64,000 nt of DNA from Duganella guangzhouensis (GTDB taxonomy: Bacteria > Pseudomonadota > Gammaproteobacteria > Burkholderiales > Burkholderiaceae_D): positions 1 through 64,000 of the forward strand of contig NZ_WKJK01000015.1 of assembly GCF_009674535.1 (NCBI RefSeq), read 5' to 3'. The notes beneath the pieces are model-generated. The model had not been told where the DNA came from. It searched no databases and saw only the letters and a program-made list of their open reading frames with translations. This document shows positions 16,415 through 25,282 of this stretch, in pieces. Within the stretch, counting starts at the first letter, position 1, and each line of letters opens with the position of its first letter. Position numbers and translations under genes: made by a program.

Positions 16415-18148
16415 ATGAATTTACGCGATTTCAAAATCGGCGCGCGCTTGCGCATCGGGTTCGGCATTATCCTGCTGATCCTGGTGGGCATCGTGCTGAT
16501 GACCAATTACCTTAACTACAGCAACAAGAACAAGCTGACCAAGGGATTGGAAAACGCTACCGCCAAGAATCTGCAAGCCAGCATCATGAAAAGCGCGATG
16601 CTGGAAACCGGCATCGCCATGCGTAACATCGGCCTGCAGTCGGACGTCAGCCTGATGCAGAAGGAAGAGCAAAAGGTCAAGGATCAGCGTGCCCGCTATG
16701 AAAAGGCGGTCGGCGATCTGAAGGCGCTGGGCTTGAACGACGCGGAACAGAAAGTCTTGTCCGAGCTGGCGGCGCTGGATGCCGACACCTCGGCGGCGTT
16801 CAAGGAAGCGATCGGCCAGATCCTGGCGTTTAACAGCGAGGGCGGCATCAAGGTGATTTCCGGCCGCATCGACCCGCTGAATACCCAGACGCTGGCGCTG
16901 ATCAACAAGATGGTCGAGATGCAGCAGGCCAATGCCAAGGATGTGATGGATGGCTCGGTGTCGTCCGATCGCAGCCTGATGGTGGTGCTGTTCGTGCTGG
17001 GCGGCGTGGCGGTGGTGCTGGGCGTGGTGTGCGCCACCATCATCACCCGTTCGATCACGCTGCCGCTGTCGGGCGCGGTCGGCGTGGCGCAAAAGGTGGC
17101 ATCCGGCGAGCTGACCTCGAATGTGCAGGTCGAAGGCCAGGATGAAACCAGCGAACTGCTGCAGGCGCTGAAGGACATGAACGACAGCCTGGCCAAGACC
17201 GTGGGCGATGTGCGCGCCGGTACCGTGATGATTTCGACCGCGTCGCAGGAAATCGCGTCCGGCAATGCCGATCTGTCGGCCCGCACCGAGTCGCAAGCCA
17301 GCTCGCTGGAGGAAACCGCGTCGTCGATGGAAGAACTGACCTCGACCGTCAAGCAGAATGCCGACAACGCGCGCCAGGCCAATCAACTGGCCGTGACGGC
17401 GTCGTCGGTGGCGGAGAAGGGCGGCAACGTGGTGTCGCAGGTGGTGCAGACCATGGGCTCGATCACCGAATCGTCGCGCAAGATCGCCGACATTATTTCG
17501 GTCATTGACGGCATCGCCTTCCAGACCAATATTCTGGCGCTGAACGCGGCGGTTGAGGCGGCGCGCGCCGGTGAGCAAGGCCGCGGTTTCGCGGTGGTGG
17601 CGTCCGAGGTGCGCAATCTGGCGCAGCGTTCGGCCGGCGCGGCCAAGGAAATCAAGGAACTGATCACCGACTCGGTGGACAAGGTCGATGCCGGCAGCAA
17701 GCTGGTGGATGAAGCCGGCCAGACCATGGACCTGGTCGTGACCTCGATCCGCCAGGTGGCCGACATCATGGGCGAAATCACCGCCGCCACCCAGGAACAG
17801 AGCAATGGCATCGAGGAAGTCAACCAGGCGATCTCGCAGATGGATGAAATGACGCAGCAGAACGCGGCGCTGGTGGAAGAAGCGGCCGCTGCGGCGGAAA
17901 GCATGCAGGAGCAGGCCGAGCTGCTGTCGCAGGCGGTCAGCATCTTCAAGCTGTCGCATGAGGAAGGGCTGCGCCGTCCGGCGCCGGTGGCCAAGGCCGC
18001 AGCGGCACCGGCGAAGGCGACGAGGGCGGTGATTGCCGCCGCGCCACGTCCGAAACCGGCGCCCGCGCCGGCAGCCGCACCGCGTCCGGCCTCCGCCAAA
18101 AAGGCCGCAGCGGCGTCTTCGGGCGCCGACGAGTGGGAAGAGTTTTAA
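16415..18148 (+). CDS. Methyl-accepting chemotaxis protein
   Basis: 577-residue receptor. The first transmembrane helix is in GFGIILLILVGIVLMTNYL, the second near VVLFVLGGVAVVLGVVCATI. Between them lies a four-helix-bundle type sensor of about 150 residues, then a HAMP domain and a long signalling coiled coil with the hairpin tip AFQTNILALNAAVEAARAGE. The C-terminus, after an Ala/Pro linker, ends GADEWEEF, which fits the xWxxF pentapeptide tether used by CheR and CheB. The ligand cannot be inferred. It sits between cheW and cheR and is probably part of the same operon; GAGGGGAGC provides a good ribosome binding site. Confidence 0.95.
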   Translation: MNLRDFKIGARLRIGFGIILLILVGIVLMTNYLNYSNKNKLTKGLENATAKNLQASIMKSAMLETGIAMRNIGLQSDVSLMQKEEQKVKDQRARYEKAVGDLKALGLNDAEQKVLSELAALDADTSAAFKEAIGQILAFNSEGGIKVISGRIDPLNTQTLALINKMVEMQQANAKDVMDGSVSSDRSLMVVLFVLGGVAVVLGVVCATIITRSITLPLSGAVGVAQKVASGELTSNVQVEGQDETSELLQALKDMNDSLAKTVGDVRAGTVMISTASQEIASGNADLSARTESQASSLEETASSMEELTSTVKQNADNARQANQLAVTASSVAEKGGNVVSQVVQTMGSITESSRKIADIISVIDGIAFQTNILALNAAVEAARAGEQGRGFAVVASEVRNLAQRSAGAAKEIKELITDSVDKVDAGSKLVDEAGQTMDLVVTSIRQVADIMGEITAATQEQSNGIEEVNQAISQMDEMTQQNAALVEEAAAAAESMQEQAELLSQAVSIFKLSHEEGLRRPAPVAKAAAAPAKATRAVIAAAPRPKPAPAPAAAPRPASAKKAAAASSGADEWEEF

Positions 18149-18224
18149 AGCTGTACGTGGTCCCACCGCACCCGCTGCGGCGGGATCACGGTTGGCATAG
18201 TGTAGTCACATAAAGGTTCAACAT

Positions 18225-19088
18225 ATGCCGCAATCAAAAGACACCGTCAAGGAATTTGACTTCAACGCCCGCGACTTCGAGCGCGTGCGCGGCTTGATCT
18301 ACAAGCGCGCGGGCATCTCTCTGGCCGACAGCAAACAGGAAATGGTCTACAGCCGGCTGGCGCGGCGCTTGCGGGCCACCGGCATCGACTCGTTTGCCAA
18401 GTACTTGGACCAGCTGGAGGCCGGTCACCTGGGCGAGGAGTGGGAATCCTTCACCAACGCCCTGACCACCAACCTGACCTCGTTCTTCCGCGAGGCGCAC
18501 CACTTCCCGCTGCTGGCCGACCACATCAAGGGCAAGCGCGAGCCGCTGACCATCTGGTGTTCGGCCAGCTCCACCGGCGAGGAACCGTATTCGATCGCGA
18601 TGACCGTGTGCGAGACCTTCAACACGCTGACGCCGAATTGTCAGATCATCGCCACCGACATCGACACCAATGTGCTGGCGACCGCCGAGAACGGCGTCTA
18701 CACCATGGACCGGCTGGACAAGATGCTGCCCGAGCGCCAGCGCCGCTTCTTCTTGAAGGGCAAGGGCGACCGCGAGGGGATGGCGCGCATCCGTCCCGAG
18801 TTGCGTAATATGATAACGTTCAAGCAGTTGAACTTGCTGGCCGACAGCTGGCCGATCAGCGGCCAGTTCGACGCCATCTTTTGCCGCAACGTGATGATTT
18901 ACTTCGACAAGGCGACCCAGCGCAAGATCCTGGCGCGCTTTGTGCCGCTGATGAAACCGGATGCGCTGCTGTTTGCCGGGCATTCGGAGAACTTCCTGTA
19001 TGTCTCGGAGTCGTTGAAACTGCGCGGCAAGACCGTCTACGAACTGGACGATACCGCTGCGGCCCGCAAAGCACCGCAACGCACATGA
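18225..19088 (+). CDS. cheR: Chemotaxis protein methyltransferase CheR
   Basis: 287-residue SAM-dependent enzyme that methylates receptor glutamates. The N-terminal helical domain is followed by the methyltransferase domain with IWCSASSTGEEPYSIAM and FDAIFCRNVMIYFDKATQ, both diagnostic. The MCP encoded just upstream carries a C-terminal pentapeptide that could recruit it. cheD follows after 9 nt. Confidence 0.96.
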   Translation: MPQSKDTVKEFDFNARDFERVRGLIYKRAGISLADSKQEMVYSRLARRLRATGIDSFAKYLDQLEAGHLGEEWESFTNALTTNLTSFFREAHHFPLLADHIKGKREPLTIWCSASSTGEEPYSIAMTVCETFNTLTPNCQIIATDIDTNVLATAENGVYTMDRLDKMLPERQRRFFLKGKGDREGMARIRPELRNMITFKQLNLLADSWPISGQFDAIFCRNVMIYFDKATQRKILARFVPLMKPDALLFAGHSENFLYVSESLKLRGKTVYELDDTAAARKAPQRT

Positions 19089-19097
19089 GAATAGAAC

Positions 19098-19697
19098 ATG
19101 GACCTCGAACAATTTGCCACGAACGTTTATTACGATAGGACGTTCGACTGCCAGGCCGCCAAAATCCTGCCGGGAGAGTATTACCACACCAACAAGGACA
19201 TGTTGATCGTGACCGTGCTGGGTTCCTGCGTGTCGGCCTGCATCCGCGACCGCACCACCGGCCTGGGCGGCATGAACCACTTCATGCTGCCGGACGGTGG
19301 CGGCGATGCCGGCAGCCCGGTGTCGGCCTCGGCGCGCTATGGCACCTATGCGATGGAGATCCTGATCAACGATTTGCTCAAGGCCGGCGCCAAGCGCGAG
19401 AATCTGGAAGCCAAGGTGTTTGGCGGCGGCGCCGTGCTGAAGGGCTTCACCGCCATCAACGTCGGCGAACGCAATGCCGCGTTTGTGCTGAATTTCCTCA
19501 AGGTGGAGCGCATCCGGGTGGTGGCGGAAGACTTGAACGACATCTATCCGCGCAAGGTGTACTTTTTCCCGCGCACCGGCAAGGTGCTGGTCAAGAAGCT
19601 GATGCAAAGCCATAACGACACCCTGGTCAAACGCGAAATTGAATACGCCAGCCGGCTCAAGGTGGCGCCGGTGGGTGGCGAGATCGATTTGTTTTAA
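19098..19697 (+). CDS. cheD: Chemoreceptor glutamine deamidase CheD
   Basis: 199-residue cytoplasmic enzyme that deamidates receptor glutamines and tunes adaptation. The catalytic Cys and His are in TVLGSCVSACIRDR and GGMNHFMLP, and the CheD core VFGGGAVLKGF is present. Its place between cheR and cheB is the usual one in betaproteobacteria. Confidence 0.95.
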   Translation: MDLEQFATNVYYDRTFDCQAAKILPGEYYHTNKDMLIVTVLGSCVSACIRDRTTGLGGMNHFMLPDGGGDAGSPVSASARYGTYAMEILINDLLKAGAKRENLEAKVFGGGAVLKGFTAINVGERNAAFVLNFLKVERIRVVAEDLNDIYPRKVYFFPRTGKVLVKKLMQSHNDTLVKREIEYASRLKVAPVGGEIDLF

Positions 19698-19718
19698 ATA
19701 ACAGCAAGAAGGTAGTGT

Positions 19719-20789
19719 ATGAAGATCAAAGTCCTGGTGTGCGACGACTCCGCACTGATCCGCAGCGTGATGAGCGAGATCATCAACTCGCAGCCTGATA
19801 TGGAAGTGGTGGGCGTGGCGCCCGATCCACTGGTCGCGCGCGAGCTGATCAAACAGACCAATCCCGACGTGCTGACGCTGGACGTCGAGATGCCGAAAAT
19901 GGACGGCCTCGATTTCCTGGAAAAACTGATGCGGCTGCGACCGATGCCGGTGCTGATGGTGTCCTCGCTGACCGAGCGCGGCTCCGAAATCACCATGCGC
20001 GCGCTGGAGCTGGGCGCGGTCGACTTCGTCACCAAGCCGAAGATCTCGATCCAGGCCGGCATGCGCGAATACACCGAGCTGATCACCGACAAGATCCGTG
20101 CCGCCTCCAAGGCGCGGGTGCAGGCGCGCCGCCTGCCGCAGCCGGGTGCCGAAGGGCACGCGCCGCTGTCGGCGTTGCGCAATCCGCTGCTGTCGTCGGA
20201 AAAACTGATCATCATCGGCGCCTCCACCGGCGGCACCGAGGCGATCCGCGAATTCCTGATGCAGATGCCGTCCGACTGTCCCGGCATCCTGATCGCGCAG
20301 CACATGCCGGAAGGCTTTACCCGCTCGTTCGCCAAGCGCCTCGATTCGCTGTGCAAGATCTCGGTGCAGGAAGCCCAGGGCAACGAACGGGTGCTGCCGG
20401 GCCACGCCTACATCGCGCCCGGCCATTCGCACCTGTATCTGACCCGTAGCGGCGCCAACTACATGACCCGCATCGACCAGGCCGACCCGGTCAACCGCCA
20501 CCGGCCGTCGGTGGACGTGCTGTTCCGTTCAGCCGCGCAGTGCGCGGGTAAAAACGCGGTTGGGGTTATCCTGACCGGCATGGGCAAGGATGGCGCGGCC
20601 GGCATGCTGGAGATGAAAAACGCCGGGGCGTATAATTTCGCTCAGGACGAAGCCAGTTGCGTGGTGTTTGGCATGCCGCGCGAGGCGATTGCGATGGGCG
20701 GCGCGCACGAAGTCGGTGCATTGCAGGCATTGCCGGGCATGGTACTGGGTTATCTGGCCCAGCACGGGATGCGCGCCTTGCGTGTTTAA
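19719..20789 (+). CDS. cheB: Chemotaxis-specific methylesterase/glutamine deamidase CheB
   Basis: 356 residues: a receiver domain (DVLTLDVEMPKMDGLDF with the acceptor Asp) and a C-terminal methylesterase domain. The catalytic triad regions are visible: Ser in GASTGGTEAI, His in AQHMPEGFT and Asp in TGMGKDGAAGM. It demethylates receptors when phosphorylated by CheA. It ends the tight cheR-cheD-cheB run; a 123-nt spacer follows. Confidence 0.96.
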   Translation: MKIKVLVCDDSALIRSVMSEIINSQPDMEVVGVAPDPLVARELIKQTNPDVLTLDVEMPKMDGLDFLEKLMRLRPMPVLMVSSLTERGSEITMRALELGAVDFVTKPKISIQAGMREYTELITDKIRAASKARVQARRLPQPGAEGHAPLSALRNPLLSSEKLIIIGASTGGTEAIREFLMQMPSDCPGILIAQHMPEGFTRSFAKRLDSLCKISVQEAQGNERVLPGHAYIAPGHSHLYLTRSGANYMTRIDQADPVNRHRPSVDVLFRSAAQCAGKNAVGVILTGMGKDGAAGMLEMKNAGAYNFAQDEASCVVFGMPREAIAMGGAHEVGALQALPGMVLGYLAQHGMRALRV

Positions 20790-20848
20790 ATGTACAACTG
20801 TGACGTTTTACTGCTACTTTGTTCGCCTTCAAGCAACGAAAATGCTAT

Positions 20849-20873
20849 CCTACAACTTGTTGCCAATTGTAGG
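20849..20873 (+). promoter_or_regulatory. Inverted repeat upstream of the second cheY
   Basis: CCTACAA (20849-20855) and TTGTAGG (20867-20873) form a perfect 7-bp inverted repeat 40 bp before cheY, in an AT-richer 123-bp spacer that probably holds an extra promoter. Whether it is an operator or an RNA hairpin is not known. Confidence 0.35.
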
Positions 20874-20912
20874 CACTATTAACAACCGCGTAGAGAATCA
20901 ACGGAGCAATTC

Positions 20913-21302
20913 ATGGCTGATCCAAAGATGAAATTTTTAGTTGTTGACGATTTTTCGACGATGCGCCGCATCGTCCGGAATCTGTTGAAAGAACTGGGTT
21001 ATGCCAATGTGGACGAGGCAGAAGACGGCGTGATGGCGCTGGCCAAGCTGCGTGCGGAGCAGTTCGACTTCGTCGTGTCCGACTGGAACATGCCGAACAT
21101 GGACGGTCTGACCATGCTGCAAAACATTCGTGCCGATCCGGCACTGGCCAAGCTGCCGGTGCTGATGGTGACCGCCGAAGCCAAAAAGGAAAACATCATT
21201 GCGGCGGCCCAGGCCGGCGCCAACGGCTACGTGGTGAAGCCTTTTACCGCGGCTACGCTGGACGAAAAGCTGAACAAGATCTTCGAGAAACTCGGAGCTT
21301 GA
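20913..21302 (+). CDS. cheY: Chemotaxis response regulator CheY
   Basis: 129-residue receiver domain very close in length and motif positions to E. coli CheY: acidic pair at VVDD, phospho-acceptor Asp57 in FVVSDWNMPNMDG, switch Thr in MVTAEAKKENI and conserved Lys in VVKPF. This is the likely flagellar-switch ligand (binding FliM). It is separated from cheB by a 123-nt spacer. No cheZ or flhB follows. Confidence 0.96.
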   Translation: MADPKMKFLVVDDFSTMRRIVRNLLKELGYANVDEAEDGVMALAKLRAEQFDFVVSDWNMPNMDGLTMLQNIRADPALAKLPVLMVTAEAKKENIIAAAQAGANGYVVKPFTAATLDEKLNKIFEKLGA

Positions 21303-21323
21303 TCCTGCCGTGGCGGGAGCACT

Positions 21324-21340
21324 GCCCGCCGCAAGCGGGC
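21324..21340 (+). promoter_or_regulatory. GC hairpin after cheY
   Basis: GCCCGC-CGCAA-GCGGGC forms a strong 6-bp stem just after cheY. It lies in a very GC-rich 78-nt spacer without a U-tract, so a classical intrinsic terminator is not supported. Confidence 0.35.
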
Positions 21341-21380
21341 GGCGCGGACGCGGGCGCCGCCCGGCTACTCAGATAAAGCA

Positions 21381-22592
21381 ATGCATCAGACTAACTTTCT
21401 CGTCCGTGAACCCTTGCTCGACCCCAAGCAGCGCGTGGTCGGGTATGAGCTGTCCTGGCGCCAGGACAGCACCGGCGCCGCGTCGACCCCGGCCGCGCTC
21501 GATGCCCTGATCGGCTTTGTCGCCGGCCAGGTCAACAACGAGGACGGCGACTGGCTGTTACGCGACAAAACCCTGTTCCTGGACGCCGTGCCGGCCATGC
21601 TGTCGGCCGATGCGCTGTACGACATGCCGCCGCAACACACGGTGCTGTCGATCAAGGCCGCTGAACTGGCCAATCCCGATACCATGGCTGCGGTGCAAGG
21701 CTTGCGCGCCGGCGGCGTCGGCATTCTGCTGCGCGAGGCCGATCTGCCGCGCATCGGCACCCGGCTGCCGACCATGGCTTCTTATGTGGAAATGCGATTT
21801 ACCGGTGCCGACGTCGGCAGCCAGGCGCGCACTTATGCGGCGCTGAAGCAGTCGACGGTGGGCATGATTGCGCGCCCGGTCAGCAACTGGGCCGATTTCG
21901 ACGCTTGCGCGGCGCTGGGGCTGAATGCCTTTGTCGGCAAGCTGCACCTGACGCCGCGTCCGTCGAGCGATAGCAAGGGCATGAATCCGGCCCAGACCAT
22001 CATCATGCAATTGATGCAGATGGTGCGGCAGAATGCCGACATCGCCCAGCTGGAGGCGGTGCTCAAGCGCGACGCCACGCTGTCGTACAAGCTGCTGCGC
22101 TTCATCAACTCGGCCGGCTTTGGCGCGGGCAGGGAAGTGCAGTCGCTGCGTCAGGCCTTGACCTTGCTGGGCTATCAGCCGCTGTATCGCTGGTTGACTC
22201 TGCTGCTGGCGACCGCCAGCACCTCGGGCTATTCGCCGGTGTTGCTGGAAACGGCGGTGGTACGCGGCCGCCTGGCCGAGCTGCTGGCGCAGGCCGCGCT
22301 GGGCAAGAGCGAGGCCGAGAATGTGTTCGTGGCCGGCATGTTTTCGCTGCTGGATCGTTTGCTGGGGATTCCGATGGAAGAAGTGCTGGCCAATATCCAG
22401 CTGTCGGAAGACGTGGTGGTGGCGCTGCTGACGCGCAGCGGCAAATACGGCCCCTATCTGGCGCTGGCCGAGGCGTGCGAACTGAATTCCGACCTGGTGG
22501 CCTCGCTGGCCGTTAACCTCAAGCTGAGCCCGCTGGACGTCAACAAAGCCCACCTGTCGGCCTTGGCTTGGGCGCAAAACGTCGCCGCCTGA
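21381..22592 (+). CDS. EAL-like/HDOD domain signalling protein (YuxH type)
   Basis: 403 residues. The N-terminal 190 residues resemble a degenerate EAL domain (start NFLVREPLLDPKQRVVGYEL) without the ELL/EAL catalytic acid motif expected for c-di-GMP hydrolysis. The C-terminal half is an HDOD domain, with the pattern LEAVLKRDATLSYKLLRFIN and ALTLLGYQPLYRWLTLLLA. HDOD proteins of this type act in signalling and stress without known catalysis. Its position right after cheY suggests a link to motility or c-di-GMP sensing, but that is inference. Confidence 0.85.
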   Translation: MHQTNFLVREPLLDPKQRVVGYELSWRQDSTGAASTPAALDALIGFVAGQVNNEDGDWLLRDKTLFLDAVPAMLSADALYDMPPQHTVLSIKAAELANPDTMAAVQGLRAGGVGILLREADLPRIGTRLPTMASYVEMRFTGADVGSQARTYAALKQSTVGMIARPVSNWADFDACAALGLNAFVGKLHLTPRPSSDSKGMNPAQTIIMQLMQMVRQNADIAQLEAVLKRDATLSYKLLRFINSAGFGAGREVQSLRQALTLLGYQPLYRWLTLLLATASTSGYSPVLLETAVVRGRLAELLAQAALGKSEAENVFVAGMFSLLDRLLGIPMEEVLANIQLSEDVVVALLTRSGKYGPYLALAEACELNSDLVASLAVNLKLSPLDVNKAHLSALAWAQNVAA

Positions 22593-22657
22593 TCTGCATC
22601 AAACACCGTACGTCGGGCCGTTGACGCGCCCCCTTGCGCGGCGCATGATCGGCCATC

Positions 22658-23095
22658 ATGAACGCCAATTCTGACAGAGAGTACATCGACAACAAGTTAG
22701 GCGACGTGCGCACCGCCGTCGATGACTTGCGCGTCGTGATGAACGAACGATCCGAAGCTACTCGCACCGCCATTGACGATTTGCGCTTGACCATGAACGA
22801 GCGTTTCACCGCCATTCATGCGCGGTTTGATGCCTTTGACGTCAAGATCGATAGTGCGGTCGCTAAAGGCGTATCCGAGATGATCAAGTGGGTGGTCGGC
22901 CTGTTTGTCACGCTGATCGTAGTGGTGGTCGGGCTGTCGAGCGTGGTGATGAATTTGGTGTTGCGTCAGCCGGCGCCAGTGGCGGTGACCGCACCCGCGC
23001 CGGCGCCGGTGATTAGCACGCCGGCGGTGATTATCCAGCTATCGCCACAGGGCGCGACCATTACGCCGGCCGTGCCTGCGGGTGGGAAGCCTTAG
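22658..23095 (+). CDS. Coiled-coil membrane protein of unknown function
   Basis: 145 residues. The N-terminal 75 residues are predicted coiled coil with an internal duplication: DDLRVVMNERSEATRTAI is followed by DDLRLTMNERFTAIHARF. One transmembrane helix follows (VVGLFVTLIVVVVGLSSVVM), then a Pro/Ala-rich tail outside the membrane. The family is not recognised; short coiled-coil plus single-helix proteins of this type occur in many proteobacteria and phages. The 3' end overlaps the convergent panC by 4 bp. Regular heptad character and the clean membrane helix support it as a real gene. Confidence 0.6.
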   Translation: MNANSDREYIDNKLGDVRTAVDDLRVVMNERSEATRTAIDDLRLTMNERFTAIHARFDAFDVKIDSAVAKGVSEMIKWVVGLFVTLIVVVVGLSSVVMNLVLRQPAPVAVTAPAPAPVISTPAVIIQLSPQGATITPAVPAGGKP

Positions 23096-23931
23096 ACTTC
23101 CAGATTGTCGATCAAACGGGTCGTGCCCAGCTTGGCGGCGGCCAGCACCACCAGCGGCGCGCCTTGTGCCAGATCGCCGGCGTTAGGCGGTTGCAAATCG
23201 TTGCGCTTGCGGATCGAAATGTAATCCGGCTTCCAGCCGCGCTTGGCCAGATCGTCCATCGCCTTGTGCTCCAGCTGGAACACGTCCAGATGGCCCGAAC
23301 GCATCTCGTTGGCGACGAAGTTCAGCGTTTGATACAGCGCCGGCGCCTCAGCGCGCTCCGTTTCCGACAGATACATATTGCGCGACGACAGCGCCAGACC
23401 ATCATCCGCGCGCCAGGTTTCAGCGGCGATAATCTCGGTCGGCATCGCGAACTGGCGCGTCATGTTACGCACGATCATCAACTGCTGATAATCCTTCTTG
23501 CCGAACACCGCCACGCGCGGCTGCACGCACGAGAACAGCTTGGTCACCACGGTGCACACGCCGTTGAAGAAGCCCGGACGGAACTCGCCCTCCAGGATAT
23601 TGCCGAGGCCATCCGGCGGTTGCACGCGGTACTCCTGCGGCTCCGGATACAGATCCTTCTCGGTCGGCGCGAACAGCACGTACACGCCTTCCTTTTCCAG
23701 TTTTTCCACGTCAGCCTGGAAGGTACGCGGGTATTTGTCGAAATCCTCGTTCGGGCCGAATTGCAGGCGGTTGACGAAGATCGACGCAACCACTGGATCG
23801 CCATGCTTGCGCGCCAGGCGCATCAGCGACAGATGGCCTTCGTGCAGATTGCCCATGGTCGGGACAAAGGCGGTACGCAGCTGACCGCTGAGCTGGTCGC
23901 GCAATTCTTCAATGGTGGTGATGATTTTCAT
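23092..23931 (-). CDS. panC: Pantothenate synthetase
   Basis: 279-residue cytoplasmic enzyme condensing pantoate and beta-alanine with ATP to form pantothenate. The nucleotide-binding HIGH-like motif appears as MGNLHEGHLSLM, and KDYQQLMIVRNM and SSRNMYLSE are diagnostic. It lies 26 nt downstream of scpA on the same strand. panD and panB are not adjacent. Confidence 0.97.
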   Translation of the reverse strand: MKIITTIEELRDQLSGQLRTAFVPTMGNLHEGHLSLMRLARKHGDPVVASIFVNRLQFGPNEDFDKYPRTFQADVEKLEKEGVYVLFAPTEKDLYPEPQEYRVQPPDGLGNILEGEFRPGFFNGVCTVVTKLFSCVQPRVAVFGKKDYQQLMIVRNMTRQFAMPTEIIAAETWRADDGLALSSRNMYLSETERAEAPALYQTLNFVANEMRSGHLDVFQLEHKAMDDLAKRGWKPDYISIRKRNDLQPPNAGDLAQGAPLVVLAAAKLGTTRLIDNLEV

Positions 23932-23957
23932 GGTGTAGGCTCGTTCTTATTGCCGGC

Positions 23958-24947
23958 TTATGCCGGTGAGTAGGCGAGCCGCACGTAGATCGGTGCGAAC
24001 GGCTCGGCCTGGGTAATTTCAATCAGGGTTTCTTTCGCCAGCTCCAGCAGCGCGACAAAGTTGACCACCACCACCGGTACGCCGCCGCCGACCTCGAACA
24101 GGTCGGCAAACTCGACGAAGCGGCTCGATTGCAGGCGGCGCAGAATGGCGGTCATGTGCTCGCGCACCGACAGCTCCTCGCGGCTGATCTTGTGATGCTG
24201 GGTAAGCTTGGCGCGTTTCATCACGTCCAGCCAGGCTTGCTGCAGGTCGATCGCTTCCACCTGCGGCCAGGTCGGGATCAGGCTTTGTTCGATGAAGATC
24301 TGAGTGCGGACGAAATCGCGCTCGACTTGCGGCAGCGCGTTGAGGTCGTAGGCGGCCAGCTTGATCTGTTCGTATTCCAGCAGGCGGCGCACCAGGTCGG
24401 CGCGCGGGTCGTCCGCTTCCACGTCCAGATCGGCCTGGCGTTGCGGCAGCAGCATGCGCGATTTGATCTCGATCAGCATGGCCGCCATCAGCAGGTATTC
24501 GGCCGCCAGTTCCAGATTGGACAGGCGGATTTGCTCGACGTACTTCAGGTACTGCAGCGTGAGCTGCGCCATCGGAATATCGAGGATGTTGAAATTCTGC
24601 TTGCGGATCAGGTACAACAGCAAGTCCAACGGACCTTCAAACGCGTCGAGGAAGATTTCCAGCGCGTCGGGCGGGATGTAGAGGTCGGTCGGCAGCTTGA
24701 GCAGCGGCTCGCCGTACAGGCGGGCGTGGGCGGCGATTTCGGTGGTGACGGCAGCTGCCTCGGCCGCTGCGTCACCAGGCGCGTCCGACGGCACTGCGTC
24801 GGCGCTCAGCGAGGCGGCATCGTTGGCGGCCTGGATGGCCTCACCCAGACTGGCGGCGACGCTAGGTACAGCAACGCCTGCGCCGGTTTCGCCGTCCTCG
24901 GCTTCCGGCGCTGGCGGCTGCAGGTCAGCCGTATCGTCTGGCAACAT
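23958..24947 (-). CDS. scpA: Segregation and condensation protein A
   Basis: Kleisin subunit of the SMC-ScpAB condensin. 329 residues: a low-complexity acidic/Ala-rich extension of about 70 residues precedes the conserved start of ScpA, recognisable as FEGPLDLLLYLIRKQNFNI. The middle YLLMAAMLIEIKSRMLLP motif is present and the C-terminal winged helix ends near FAPIYVRLAYSP. The N-terminal extension is longer than in model ScpA proteins. It is flanked upstream by a DUF3460 gene (18 nt) and downstream by panC. Confidence 0.93.
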   Translation of the reverse strand: MLPDDTADLQPPAPEAEDGETGAGVAVPSVAASLGEAIQAANDAASLSADAVPSDAPGDAAAEAAAVTTEIAAHARLYGEPLLKLPTDLYIPPDALEIFLDAFEGPLDLLLYLIRKQNFNILDIPMAQLTLQYLKYVEQIRLSNLELAAEYLLMAAMLIEIKSRMLLPQRQADLDVEADDPRADLVRRLLEYEQIKLAAYDLNALPQVERDFVRTQIFIEQSLIPTWPQVEAIDLQQAWLDVMKRAKLTQHHKISREELSVREHMTAILRRLQSSRFVEFADLFEVGGGVPVVVVNFVALLELAKETLIEITQAEPFAPIYVRLAYSPA

Positions 24948-24965
24948 CCTTGCCGCCCCAAATAC

Positions 24966-25175
24966 TTAGAGTTTGTTCTGGTAGACGTAAGCTTGTTGCT
25001 TGACGGCCGATTCCAGCTGACGTTGCTGTTCATCCAGCGAGATCGGCGGACGGTCCCACAGCAGGGCGCGGCCTTTTTGCTGGCCTTCGTCAATCTGCGG
25101 ATTCTTTTCCTTCAACGCCTTGATGAACAGGGTGTGGTCGGATTCGTACATCGAATGTTGTTTAGAAAGTTTCAT
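24966..25175 (-). CDS. DUF3460 family small protein
   Basis: 69 residues from the ATG at 25175 (MKLSKQHSMYESDHTLFIKA). The core YESDHTLFIKALKEKNPQID and KGRALLWD is typical of DUF3460 proteins of Burkholderiales. A second possible start at 25151 gives 61 residues; the 25175 start has GAGA close upstream and is preferred. The frame is open to 25280, but that part is unlike the family. Its function is unknown; it is the first gene of the DUF3460-scpA-panC run. Confidence 0.8.
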   Translation of the reverse strand: MKLSKQHSMYESDHTLFIKALKEKNPQIDEGQQKGRALLWDRPPISLDEQQRQLESAVKQQAYVYQNKL

Positions 25176-25282
25176 ATTCTCGAATTGGGGTGGATCAGCA
25201 GCGGGTATTTTACCGCGCTCCGGCGCTCCGGGGCTAATTCTTCGGGTATGCTGCCGCCTGTGATGTTGCACGAATATCAAAA

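Noticed and set aside
18234..20501. A 755-codon minus-strand frame across cheR, cheD and cheB
   Set aside because: Shadow of three well-supported chemotaxis genes; the translation is Arg/His/Gln-rich without motifs.
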